Assembly (NCBI GenBank): GCA_008360975.2
Contig: CM039179.1
Coordinates: 56,644,666-56,708,665, forward strand
Direction: 5' to 3'
From: Lichenostomus cassidix
Taxonomy: Eukaryota; Chordata; Aves; Passeriformes; Meliphagidae
DNA: 64,000 nucleotides
Shown here in pieces: positions 24,601 to 37,022 of the stretch (within the stretch, counting starts at the first letter, position 1; the number at the start of each line of letters is the position of its first letter). The position numbers were made by a program, and so were the translations under genes. The notes below the pieces were generated by a model. The model saw nothing but the letters and a program-made list of their open reading frames with translations. It was not told where the DNA came from and made no database searches.

Positions 24601-27600
24601 TCTGAAAATGTCTTCTATTAAATATTACACTTCCTTTTGTCCTTAACATATATTTAAATGGCTACCTGTCTTAATGTAGTCACTTGAACATTTTTCACCT
24701 AAATCTGAGCCAGTCCCCTAGATTTTCTTTATAATTTAAAAAATCTTCAAACAAGGATAGCAGTTATTTTCATATTGAAATATACATTTAAAATCTGCTG
24801 CATCTATAGCCCTCCAGTTTTGCCTGTTTAAGTGTAAGAGATTAAAGTCACTAGTTGAAACTTTGGTATGAAGTTCAATCAGAAAAATCTTTCCCTTTTT
24901 GTTTAATTATAAGCAGTTCCTTTCTTTAATCAAACATAGGTTTAGTTTTCAGGAACAAGGCTGATTTGGAGCCTCATATTTTTTAAATTTAATTCTACCT
25001 ATTTTCTTCCCATCTGTTATCTTCCAGATATATTCTGCTAAATGTTTTTCATTTTCTGTTTCCACTTATTTCCTACGCTTGTGCTGTAAAGTCACCTACA
25101 CTGGGAGAGAAGCTTCAAGTAACAGTCATAGCTTTTGAGCCTCAGAGGTGCAGTGAAGGCAAAGTAAACCAGGAGTCTAATAAAAATTATATAATACAGA
25201 GTCTGTGGAATCTTAAATTAAAAATCTCCAAGGAATAATGCTAATTTAACATACAAAATTCCAATAGAAACTTCGTAAGAAAGAAGTATTCTTTTCTAAA
25301 CCCTGCTTCAATGCAAACAGAGCTTTAAAACTGAGAGCTATTACCTGTGGGTCTCTCGTGGGTATATTGAGCTGGTATCTCAAGTTAAGTGTCCTCCTTT
25401 ATGGAATATCTGGATCAGGCTAATATCCCATGTGTGGGCAGAAGCGTCCGCTGTCTAATGCAAGTTTCTAAGCTCTTACACTCCCAGAAGAAAATCCAAA
25501 ACTCTGAATTTTCACTACAGACCATTTGTTTAATTTTCAGTACATTCCCACTCCTGTCACGCCTCATGCTTTTTTGTAAAATATGTTGAACAGATCCTTC
25601 AATTTAATGGAAAACCTAGTTTTACACACTGTAGTGAATATATCAGCTTTCTTTACTTCAAAGATTTTATACTCTACCTCTTTCTTAGGATCTCACCAAT
25701 GTCCACCTCTGGTTTACTTCATCTGGAAGGTATAAAGAAAACAGGGAACAACTATTGAACTAATTTAAACTTTCTGTGATTGTATTCTACTTTCATATTT
25801 TTTGATTATCTCAGTAAGGAATTGAAAAAACATATTGCAATAACCCCACATCATCAACGTGTTACCTTACTTTTTTTGCAATAGATTACTCATTTAAAGC
25901 TTCTATTTAATGAGATGGTGAGTACCTACTGCAAGAATATGTTATATGTCATTGATGTACTTGTTTGAATGGAGACTTTTTTCTGAGCTCCCAGCTGTGA
26001 AGGCCAGCTCTCTAATTTAAGTTTGAGACACTCATGTTTTCCATTCTATTAGTCTCTAAACTTTCAGCCATAAATTTAAGTGAAAGCACAACTGGAGTTT
26101 ATAGCTCTCGAGATAAAAATCTTACGCTGTTAAATTTCTTAGGTAAAGAACCATTTTCTGCTGCTAGGGGTGTGAAACTCAGGCAAGGCTGCTGCAAGGT
26201 GTTTGTCATTCTACAGAGATGAGAAATTATTGATCTGCCCTTCATACGACAATGGAAATGGTGCACTCTAGTTTCTATTCCTTTGATTCTGCAGTCCCAA
26301 GCCGCAGCCTGTGTTGCTGGTCTTGTGCTTCATACCTCAGGGACTGCAGAAATCACCAGCTGTGCAGTAAGTCACCCTCTTCACTCACAGAAAGATGCAT
26401 CATGTGAAACTTCTTTGTGCAAGACAAATTGGCAGAAGAGGCAGTCAGACCACCTGAGTTTAAGCCCATAACATCTGAAAAGTCCTTCCTGTTTCCATTC
26501 CCTGAAAAGGAGTGAAAACTTAACTCCAAAAGGGACTAAGATGAATAGCGTGACCATCATTTCTTTTTACTGTGGTTGAATTCAAGCTGGAAGACTTTTC
26601 TGGATTTTTTATTTTCTCTCAATAGCTACTACTTTCTCATGCCTAGGCAGACTTCCAGAAGTTGTGCATCACACTCTGCGATCATTATACTGTCCATAAC
26701 TGCATCAGTTACAGCTTATTAATGTGTCATGCAGTGTACACAAAAAATTAGCTAACAGTACAGCATTTACTAACAAGCAACAGAGCACAGGTCTATGTAG
26801 GAGATAACATCAATCAGCTGATTCTTTTTTTCCCAAAACATCTCCTCCTACTTGATAGCACAATCCTCTACCATATATTCTCAAGTTATAAAGGTGAAAC
26901 TAACTATAAGGGCATATGAGGCAAGGAATTGATTTAACTTTCAACCTTCCTTGCTGTTTTACAAAAAAACCCCAAAAAATGAAACCCAAAATTCATTTGG
27001 CTTCTGTTGCTGAAAGGTATTTTTGGCACATATCTAAATGTCTTTTGCACAGAAGGAAAATGAGACAAAAGGGCAAATAGTAAAAGGTACTGCTGAGCAT
27101 GGTTGTGCTGAGGCCTAGTTTGGGATGCAGGGATGTAGGCTGTGTTCACAGTTTCAAAGGGAGAAGTGTGCACCTGCTTTAGGGAAATACTAACTTGCAG
27201 CTGCATTGTACTACATTTCAATGGAATCCCACTGCTCTGATTAAAAGGTACTGTTCCACAGCCACATTATCTCATTCGCTTTGAAAGGGAAAGCAGCGGA
27301 CTTGATCAAAACATGCCTCCCCATGGCTGCATTCTCAGAGCCACTCACACAGCAGAAGCAGATGACGTGAATGAGAACTGCTCTTTGCTAGAATTGTTAA
27401 ATAAGTATCTGATAGTGAAAATGCTTCTTACCTCTTCTTTATTCTCCAGTCTTACAGAAGAATTAGTAGTCTTTGCAACTATCAATAATGTCCTTCGACT
27501 CTCCCTTCTCTCTACTGAGTTTCTATGAAAGTTCTGCCTGTGGGGACCATACTATTTTGTTAGACTTTCCTCCTGCCTTCTAGAAGTGAGTAGTATGGTT

Positions 27601-27820
27601 AATTATGAATTTGTTGAATGGACCAGAAAGTAATTTGCATTTTTTCTTCATAATCATGAAAAGAGATGACAAATTCATTTTGTTGCTATCAACATATCAT
27701 GTTTTTATTTGACTTATTTAAATCCTGGCTGCTTAAAAGTCCTTGTCAATTAAACAATATTCCTAATTTAAAAAGAAATGATTTCATTGAAAGGAAAACA
27801 TTTTCTCTTAGAAATTTTGA
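21690..27820. other. Unique AT-rich sequence, no gene recognised
   Basis: No known repeat or gene was found in this 6-kb stretch. A possible minus-strand exon lies at about 27432-27537, with an acceptor-like CCCCACAG and a GAG/GTAAGA donor. The peptide is not recognised and reads like chance. A-rich tracts followed by CCCC occur near 26960. Confidence 0.4.
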
Positions 27821-27987
27821 GCCACTGTCACGAGTGGAGACAGAGGGTATATAGATTTTACCAGTTGCCTAGGCCTATGGCAACTAGTGACCAAACCTAT
27901 TCAGTGACCAGCACTGTCAAAAACCAGTCTCACTCATAAGTTCTTATAAAGACAGCCGATTTATGTCTAATGTAAAATAGATTATGG

Positions 27988-27993
27988 TTTATT
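27988..27993 (-). promoter_or_regulatory. Polyadenylation signal of the minus-strand LTR
   Basis: AATAAA on the complement, about 160 bp before the LTR end, consistent with the R/U5 boundary region. Confidence 0.5.
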
Positions 27994-28357
27994 AGACCCA
28001 GGTGAGAACGGAACAAAGAACTAGACAAATTTTACTACACAAAACATGAAAAGCTATTCATAGCTAAAACAAACATATATATATGTTTCCCAAAATAGGG
28101 AGATTAAAAACAATACAGCGCTAAAAATGAAAAAGGTACCTATTAATGTTATTGTAGCTAGCAAAGAAGAATACAATTTAGGAAACTGAATGCTTCTTAC
28201 CAAATCAAATTTTTGGAGCTGGGGATGCACCAGATCCTCTCTCAATCCCTCGGGGAAGTAACCACAGAGCCTGTGTCCAAGCCCAGGGGAGAAGTCTTTA
28301 CTTCACGCTCCAATGTCCATGTAGAAAGCTTCTGCTTTTGCTGAGATTTTCGTGGTG

Positions 28358-28364
28358 TTTTATA
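28358..28364 (-). promoter_or_regulatory. TATA box of the minus-strand LTR
   Basis: TATAAAA on the complement, about 185 bp inside the LTR start, the expected place for the U3 promoter. The match to a core TATA motif is intact. Activity cannot be judged. Confidence 0.55.
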
Positions 28365-28549
28365 GGGAAAAGAGTGTGTATTTGTGGTCACTTGAAAATT
28401 CTTCACATTCTCTCAGTGTCTCACTCTGAGTTCCAGACGCCAGCATTGATAGTCCAGATTAAGCTATTGACCTAATCTGAGCCATCGATCTCCGGCCAGC
28501 AATCAGGGAGAGAGAGAAGGGGGTGGGGTGTTTGTCCTGCCACAGCCAC

Positions 28550-30576
28550 CTAAGAAGACATGCCCATCATCTTGCTGCAAAGGAATTGAGTTTTAGAATA
28601 CCTAATCATCTCACGTCATGTCAGTGCAAAATAACTACAAGATTGGAAATCACTAACTTTAATATTGTTATGGCAAACAGGTTAATCAAATGCAAGTGTA
28701 TGGCAGAAGTCTTAGTTCGAAGATCTGGTAACAAAGATACTGTATGCTATAGGTAGGCATGTCTGAAAAAGTCACAACACTTTTCATAGCCATTAGGATT
28801 CTTCTGTTGTATCCCTAAACACTTCCTCTCTTCAGGAGGTTATGAAATTCCCTGTGTCAGCTGTCTGCCTATTCAACAGACTCTAAGACAATGGAATAAA
28901 GGTCAGAAAAGATATGTGAATATGATGGGGGTTGTTTGGCTTTCATGCTCAAAATCCAAAGTAATTCTTGATTTGGAGCTTCCAGGTTCAGTCACCTGTT
29001 GTGAAAGTGATACACTGGTTTGTTCACATGAAAATGGCTGAGCTGTGGCGGATGTGTTGAATGTCTTGGCAATCAAGAGGACAGAGCTGGACACCAATTG
29101 TGAATACTCTAACAAAATCCATGGACATTTGTCTCATAGGAGCTGGAAGTTATCAATGTAGAAAATGCCATCACAGATCTAATTAACACCACCGAGTGTC
29201 CTAATCTGTAGCAGTACTAACCTATACCATTACTTTCCTATTCATCAGAGTTTCTAATATATCACTCTTTGAGATCAAAAAGTTTAGGTCAAAAGCCAGA
29301 ATTAAAGATTTCTAGGGTCATGGTGGATAATGTAACCTTTTCTGTATTTTTCAAAGTCAGAGAAAAATCTCTGTCAAACGCAATTTGCTCCAGTCAACCT
29401 CATTGTGTGGTCAAAAGGTGGAAATATGAGGCAGAGACATGGAGGATAATTTCTGACAGTGGGCAGAGGCTGGAGTGTTAATGTTTACACTGTTCTGTCC
29501 AAATACTGGTAAGTTAGAAGCTTGTCTTGCACTGCAGTCTGGCTTTGTTATACTTTTTTTTCTTTTATTGTTTTGTTCTTACTTACACTGCCAACAAAGC
29601 AGATTGTTTATGAACTGACTGCCTGAGCACACAGCTCATAGACTTGCACTACTGTTGTGATTTTCATCCTGTGCATATTTGGAAAAAAGTGCTGGCCAAT
29701 TTTCACAGGCATGTCTCTCCAGTTACTCCATCTGATGCACGACTCAGACTTTGCCATTTACACACAAGTTTATTTTTATACATTGCTGAACTTCTCATCC
29801 TTTGAGGGACAAATTTAAAATCAAAAGGATTTGTTTGCACGAAAGATCAACAAACCCAGAAATGTACTTAAGTTTATATGAGTTCACAATACCTCTTAAG
29901 CAAGCTTCAAGCTTTTAACCTCAAGTAAATTTGTTATGTTTTTAGGGCTTCTAACTACTTCTCTCCTATAAGCAGAGAACCCTTATTGACTTGAGTTCTT
30001 GATTTATGACTTATATTAATATTTGTTTTAATTTTAAGATATGCCAAATAAAAGGTGCAAATGACATGTAGGTTTGGGGGCATATTACTTATAAATCAAT
30101 CTCTATTGAAATTGATTACATAGTCAGTCAGGGAGTTCTCAGTAATGAGTAGCTTGCAGCCATGGTTTGTACTCAGGCTTCCTAGGCCAAACAGGTACAT
30201 TGTAGGTAATCCATTTTGCCTCTGTTTACTCTGCTTTCTGAAACATCCTATGTGCTAAAAATATTTTATTGACTTGACAAAGTAAAAAGGAAAACAAAAA
30301 CAGTTAATGTTCAGTACTCCTGGAGCTGATAATGAAAGTAATGTCCTTAGTAATCCTCATAATCTTAATGATTAATTTCATATAACATTGGGGTTTTAGT
30401 GATATTTTCTATTTTACTCATTTATTGCTTTGGCTCTTAATGACTTACACTAACATAAAGACAAACTTAAATTTGATCAACTACTGCTAAATTCATTTAG
30501 CTCTTCCTCCAAACACCTTAGTGGGTGTAACATATTGTGGTTAGATTGTCATACTGACAGCTGTACTGCTTCTCAA
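28550..30576. other. Unique sequence, nothing recognised
   Basis: No gene or repeat family was recognised. Open frames are all short. Confidence 0.4.
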
Positions 30577-30605
30577 GGAGAGGGGGGGAGAGAGAGAGAG
30601 AGAGA
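30577..30605. repeat. (GA)n microsatellite
   Basis: A purine-only run, GGAGAGGGGGGGAGAGAGAG, continuing as GA repeats. Confidence 0.85.
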
Positions 30606-32198
30606 AAATGCTGACTTAACTTGTTTCAGAAGCGATGGAAAATCTTTTAGAAGATAATGATGAACTATAATGATAGGTAAGAGAGCAAGATACAAATTAT
30701 CAAGTCGACTTTCAATTCAGGCTGCTATGTAGACTTCATCAACACAACTGTCACGAAGAGGGCAGATAAAAGGTGAACACAGGTTCTCAGTGCTACCCTT
30801 TATCTCAGAAAAATCTATTGCCACCACCTCAGAAAGATTATTTTTGTGTATGAGGAGCACTGAGTTATTTGAAGAGCTGATACATAGAATGAATGACAGA
30901 TTTGCATATGTGGTGAGATATTTGGGGTGATTTCATTTGTATTCCTGGGGGAGATCTGGATTTGTTCTGTGAGGATCTGAGAGTGCCCACAAGCCAAGGG
31001 TACTCAGCAATTTATAGAGCCTCTGAGTCCTTGAACTGAATCTTTAATATTATGCCCAGCTACAGAAGAACAGGCAGGCTGGATTTGGGCTGGAATATAT
31101 AAGTGAGAAGGCAGGAAAGCTGCTCTGCAAAGTGACCCTAACAAGACTGCTTCAGGTAGATGGTGTGAGAGGAGAGGATTCTTTCAGTAGAAGCAGACAT
31201 TTTTTGACCTCAGTCACAAAAATCAGATCCAATTGTTGTGCAGTTATCCATCTGCAGCATACTGATGCATGTAAAGCACCTCTGATAAAAGGACTGTTGG
31301 TTTGCCACAAAAAAGCACCTGTGACCTCCCCTTCAATCCTCCCTAGTGATAACTCTGTGTTCGACCCTTTCTCAGAGCCCAGCAAGGCAGTTCTGTTCTT
31401 GCTGCAGGACAAAGGTGTATTCCTTCCTGCCTTTTTCAGACCCAGACACATAAGATTTTTCTGGCTGTTCACATGAACTCTGAACTAGCAGATATTTCTA
31501 TTAATCAAAAAAAAAAAGTATTGTTGGCTTTCCTTAGGCTTTGTCTGACCTCAGTCTTCAGCAGTAGGAGGTTATATCACAGGTTTTGGAAAGAAGAATC
31601 ATTACAGGGCATCCTCTTACCACCTACCTCCCACAACTCACTGATATTTTCTCTGCATGTGTATTACTCTCTGAGTGCTGCCTTTTATTTGGCTTTTTCT
31701 GAACTACTATCTGACTGATTTAATGATCTTTAGAGTTAACCTATCAAAGCAGTTAAGATAGTTAAATCAAAATTTACCAGCCTACTCAAATTTACTTGGT
31801 ACATTACCTACCTAATGATTTCACATTGCATCCACTGTCTTAGCTTCTAATTCAGAAAGGTCATTTGAACACCAAAGAAATGTGAAATTGTTTATTGATT
31901 ACTTAATTATTCTGTGCTTATGGTTACTTCTTCATGTTCCACTATGTTGTGGTTGGGTTTTTTTTCCCACTTCAATGTTTAATAAACCAAAATATTAAAA
32001 ACTAAACAAAAGTCTTTAGTAATGCAAAGGGGAAGACCGTGATTTCGAAACATTGCTATTCAAATACTTAATTGGTTAAATTCTCATTGAGGGAATATTT
32101 CCTTATTCAAGTAATTAGCTTTAATTTTACATATTTATATGATGTGAGTGCAAATACATACATGTATGTGTGCATGCATATGTACCAGGACTCATCTC
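30606..32198. other. Unique sequence, long two-strand open block
   Basis: At 31132-31476 the plus strand is open for 114 codons and the minus strand for 106 over nearly the same bases. Neither product is recognised. A TATA-like ATATATAAG lies just upstream at about 31098. The last 45 bases include the 14-bp palindrome ACATACATGTATGT (32156-32169) next to the following LTR. Confidence 0.35.
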
Positions 32199-32748
32199 TG
32201 TGAGTCTGGCTGAGATGTGTTCATTTTCCCACAGCAGCTCTCAGAGTGCATTGGTAGCATTGGTAGCTGGAAAGGTGTTGGTAACACCAGCGTTTGGCTC
32301 CTGCTGAGCAGGGCTGGCACAGCCTCAGCACTGTCTCTCCAACATTCCACCCTCACCAGCAGGCTGGGACTGGGCAAAATCCTGGGAGGGGACATAGCCA
32401 GGACAGCTGACCCAAACTGATAAGAGTGGTATTCCATACCATATGATATCTGCTCAGATATAAAAGCTAAGAGAAAGAAAGAAGGGGCTTTCATTACTTG
32501 TGACATTTACCTCTGGAGTAACTGCTTTATATGCGTCTTGAGCCCTGCTTCTTGAGCAGTAGCTCAACATCACTTGCTGGTGAAAAATAGAGAAAAAGTG
32601 TTCTCCATTTTTCTTTTGCTTCATGACACTGCTTTATCTTGACCCATGATTTTTTTCTCATGTTACTTTTTGCTTCTGCCCTGGCTGAGGAGGGGAGTGA
32701 CAGAATGGTGTGGTGGGTAACCAGTGTGCAGCCAAAATCAATCCACTA
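32199..32748 (+). mobile_element. Solo LTR, same family as the 21-kb LTR
   Basis: This block shares landmarks in order with 21101-21684: GTCTGGCTGAGATG near the start, GGAAAGGTGTTGGTAA, GCTGGCACAGC, GACAGCTGACCCAAACTGA, ATTCCATACCATATGATATC, TTATCTTGACCCATGA, and GCCAAAATCAATCCAC at the end. It keeps a TATA box (TATAAAA at 32459-32465) that the 21-kb copy lost, but its ATTAAA signal is damaged. I found no clear target duplication, so the edges are approximate. It lies in the same orientation as the 21-kb copy. Confidence 0.8.
32459..32465 (+). promoter_or_regulatory. TATA box of the 32-kb LTR
   Basis: TATAAAA lies about 15 bases after the family landmark CATATGATATC, the same relative position as in related LTRs. 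It is a retained U3 core promoter motif. Confidence 0.5.
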
Positions 32749-35700
32749 TGGGTACTGGAGCAGAGCTTTGAGAGGAAAATCTTTAAGCTGAGGGCTGCTG
32801 CAGAGTCAGGCTAACGCAGAAAACATAGTGCTGAGACTATGATGTTCCCTGTTGCTGTGCACTTGTGAGGCAAATGTTACAATTTCACTTATGTATGAAT
32901 CTGAAGGGACTGATCTTGATCAATACTTTTTACAGAGCAACATGCATAAGTAGTGATAGGTACTAAAGAAAATAGGATTCCTTTTTCAAAGTGGTTTCCA
33001 GCCCAAGTATGACTTTATATTCCTTTACTTTGTAATTCTTACACTACTAATGGGCCAATTTTATTGAAGCATCTTTTGTGCAACTGCTGAACAACTAGAC
33101 TATTATACTAAAAATGCTCAGTTCAATTAAGAGTGTCCATTTGCTTATGTAAGCAGAAAGGCTACTTTTTTCCCCCGCTTCTTGATTACATTTAAGTTAG
33201 TGGAATTTCAGTGACTCATAACCTTTCAAATATAAGAAATGCAACATTGGACATTTACCACATTCTTTGCTTTATTAGCACAACTAATGGAATAATTTAC
33301 ACCAACTAATTTATTTGACAACTTTTCTCTGACTTTTTTTTTATTTTCCCATTTTCTTTATTATGCTAGATAAAACCGGTCACATAAAAGTCAGCAAATT
33401 ATTTAATTCAATTAAACTGTGTATAGTTGAATGATGTTGATGATGCTGTTTTCATTTGAACCTCTAATTATGGCTTGCATCGTTGTTTCATGTTCTAATT
33501 ATCATCATACTTCAAAACTAACAAAGAAACAAAAAAAAAGTTGTTTTCCTATACAATCAATACTTACAGCAATTTTTCTCTACTGCAAGTAAGATGAATC
33601 AAAAGACATCTTGGACTGTCTGTGTCCAAAATGGCATGAAACTGTAAAACAATATTTAGACAAGTACATCATGCTAACCAATTTGCTGAATAGTGGTTCT
33701 CATGAAATTAGGAAATAATTTGCTTGATCCAAATACCATTGCCGAAAGAAGACTTGGTCTCCAATATCCCTTCTATTCCATTTCTTGGTTCCTTAGAGAA
33801 CAGTACTCTCCAATTGCATTATCCTGCCAAATTATGTGCAATGCTACTTTTGTGAAATGGACAAATTCCTACTAAGGGCTAATTTGAGGCCATTAGGATA
33901 ATTTCACTTGTGACCTAAGACAGATTTAAGCCCAGGCCCTAAGAAAGTGACAGGCAAATATATTAACTTATGGCATTATGAAACTTGCTTCAGGGCAGGA
34001 AGATTTCAATAACATTAAAAAAAATCTCTTAAAATTGAAATATGAATAATTTACAAAACAAGAAACCTCAACTAATAGTCTCTGTTCATTTTCAATACCA
34101 CTGTGACCTGTAGGCTATATTAGAGAAATGTGTTTTATCTGGTACAACTTTTGCAGAAATGTGTGTGGCAGGATACTGCTTTTCAAGAAGGTGTCAGTAT
34201 AATTTTGTCAAGGTCTCTGTGCATAGCAAAGTCTATAATTTTTAACTGATTGTGCCTGACTATTAGTAATCAGAGATTTGGTCTTCTAAAGCTCTCTCAC
34301 TGAAATTCAGTGGGAGAACAGTCCACAGAGACCTGACCTTATGTGTCACTCATATACATAAGGTGTTATGTTAAAGAAGACATTTAACTAAGGCATTAAG
34401 ATGTCCAGCTTTTCAAAACCCCAAAACTGGATATCTGGTTCAAGACCCGCAATTCAAGGATAGCTAGACACCTGAGTCCCACAAATTCTGTACGGCACAC
34501 TGTATGCAGTGCTTTTACATTTAGTAACCTGTTAAGCAGTGGGGCATACTGGTCCACAGGTATGCATGCCTCTCTCAGAGCTGCAGATGAATATCTCCGT
34601 GAAATAGTTTTACAGTCTGAAGTAGCTTTCTGTATTAAAAATTGGAAAGACATCATGGCATTTTTCCTTGGATTGTTTCTCTCTTTGCACTCATTATTGT
34701 ATATTATCAAAATACAAATAATCTTCTGCATTACTGTTTTAATGCAGCTCAAGAACATTTTTAAATTTTCCATCTTGCCACTCATTGAGGTTTATTGTGC
34801 AGTGTGTTAAAGTTCAAGAATTGGATAAATTTTGGAGCTAAACTGTATGGAAAGATGGGCTACTGGAGAGTAGATGATTAATATCTGGTCTATGCCACTG
34901 CCACTAGTCTCTGTCCTGCCTGATGTAAAACCCACTGAAATATTTATTGTTTGTGTGGCTGTTTTGCTCTAAAGGCCCACTTCTATTGGACCATGCTGCC
35001 CAGAAAAATAGGCACAGCCAAATGCAAGAGAAACCTCAGGTTCCTAAGTGTTTGCTAAATGTATAAAAATCGGGTGACAGAACCAGGATCCATTTTGTTG
35101 GCTGGACTTGTGACTTGATGATCCTATCAGTATTTTTCTGATAGAATAGAGTTTCAGTGTCAGAAAGGAACTGGGTATTCAAAAATATATTGGAAAGTCT
35201 TTAGCAAAAGAGTAATTTTCAGCTGTCATTTAGATGCTATGTTGTAAAATCATAAATTCAAATCTACTTTTAGCATTGGACCTAATGGGTTGGGTTTCGG
35301 TCTCTTAAATAAGGACCCTAACAACATATACACAGTGAAAATGCTCCAGTACTGTGATGTCTTAATTTTCTGCTTCAGCCATGAACCCTAGATAAGATTT
35401 TTCTGAACTTTTCCAATCAAAATATCTGCATCTAATTAAGGAGCAAGAGTTTCTGAGCCACATAATATGGTTTAGATTAGATGGTATGTAACTCAATCCA
35501 TATCAAATTATTATTTTTTAATAGAACACTGAGTCTTAGCTCATGGTGTTCGATTCTTAATATATTTTTGCAAGGGAAAAGTTGTGGGTTTATCAATAAT
35601 AAAAGCAATCCTATGGAAACGTTAGGAAGTATTTTTTATATATAGCAACAAAGTCACTGGATACTTTTTTACAAAAAAGGTAATGACTCTGTTCAGTCAG

Positions 35701-37022
35701 CAGAAAGCTCTGTAGTGATAAAAATCCCTAGAAGCATTAATAAATATTTAAGTTGGGTTTACTAGAACCCATAAAAAGTTTTTATTAATTCCTTTATTCT
35801 TGATGTCACCAAAGTAACATGTTTCTAATATTTTTTTCTTTAGGTTCTGTCTGTTCAGTTTTGATATGTAATCAGTAAGATTTGTCAGCAGATAGAAAAA
35901 AGATGTATTTTTAATAAAAATTATTTTAAAAAACCCAAAACAAACAAAAACCCAAGTGAGATAATATGATCTAAGGACTTTCTGGTGAGTGGCTCTTTGT
36001 ACCATGCCATTACTTTATTCCCTGTGTTTATTTTCTGTGTGAAGACACCATGACTAACATTAAGCACCTAAAATAATTGCTTAAGAAATGAATGTTCTTT
36101 TTCTATGCTCAATCTGGTTAATGGAAAAAGAAACCATATCCCTTGCAGAGGTTATTCAACCCTCCATGATCTCCTTGCTTTCTCCACTAAGTTTACAAGG
36201 AATGTACACTGCTAAATTAATTGCTTTAATTAGCTGCCTAAAACTAAACTAGGCTATTGAGTTTTGGGGATTGTTCTGGGAAGAATTCAACAGGATAATC
36301 CTTGGAGGCTGCAACATTTCACTAATATAACACAGTTTAGTTAAGGAACAGTATTTAAATGTAAGAGATGCTGATTTTGCATGTTTAATCTTTCTTTGAT
36401 GTTACTACTCTTAATTTTTTTCTGTTTTTATTGTTTATAACTAGTTTTAAACCCTAAGACATTCACAAGTTAAAAATCTACAGTCAGTGTACTACAGTCA
36501 CTTTGAAATACTTTTACAAAGTCATGGGATCAATATGACAGACAACCCCTGAATTACTTGTAGTAATTATTAGAGTTTAATTTGAAGGAAACAAAAGATG
36601 TTGAATTTATCTTCTTGACTTAAAGACCAGTTCTCTAGTTACTTTTGAATTGAAAAGATTGGCAAGAGCTGGTAATGACAGCTAGTGCTTAATTTAGGAT
36701 TGTAATGGTCAAAATGCATGTCCAGAACAGTAAATACTGTTCCTGAATTGCTAAAATGTGACTCAGCTGTATTCCAATGTTTATTCAATTTGTATTTTGG
36801 ACAGGTAACTGAGATGAAGAGAAATAATGGCTATATTCTACATGGATAGTCCTCATTTTCTGGACCCAATGAGGGATGAGTCTGGGAACTGGGAACAGCC
36901 AGTGCTTGTGTTCAGTTATATTACATGTCCACCCAAAATAATGAATAATAGGAGTTTCAGCTAGTATAGAATAACACTGGTGTCTTTAGTGTACTGCTAC
37001 AAAAGTAATTTGCAAGAGCAAT
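32749..37022. other. Unique AT-rich sequence, possible regulatory block
   Basis: No gene or repeat family was recognised. The part at 33370-33520 is non-repetitive and holds several TAATTA-type homeodomain cores (CTAATTATGG, CTAATTATCA, TTAATTCAATTAA), and another pair lies at about 36214-36232. This resembles conserved noncoding elements found in gene deserts, but that is inference. A 129-codon minus-strand frame at 34396-34785 is not recognised. Confidence 0.35.

Larger units (their letters stand above)
27826..28544 (-). mobile_element. Solo LTR on minus strand, exact 5-bp TSD
   Basis: On the minus strand this 719-bp element starts TGTGGCAGGACAAACACC and ends CTCCACTCGTGACA. GCCAC flanks it on both sides (27821-27825 and 28545-28549). 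In sense order it carries a TATA box (TATAAAA at 28358-28364 on the complement) and a polyadenylation signal AATAAA (complement of 27988-27993). The distance between them is about 365 bp, so the R region would be long unless another start or signal is used. It is unrelated in sequence to the LTRs at 21 and 32 kb. The ends and the exact duplication make the call firm. The family name is unknown to me. Confidence 0.85.

Noticed and set aside
27432..27537. Minus-strand segment between CCCCACAG and GAG/GTAAGA with 35 open codons
   Set aside because: The peptide is rich in Arg, Asn and Ser with no family likeness; probably chance.
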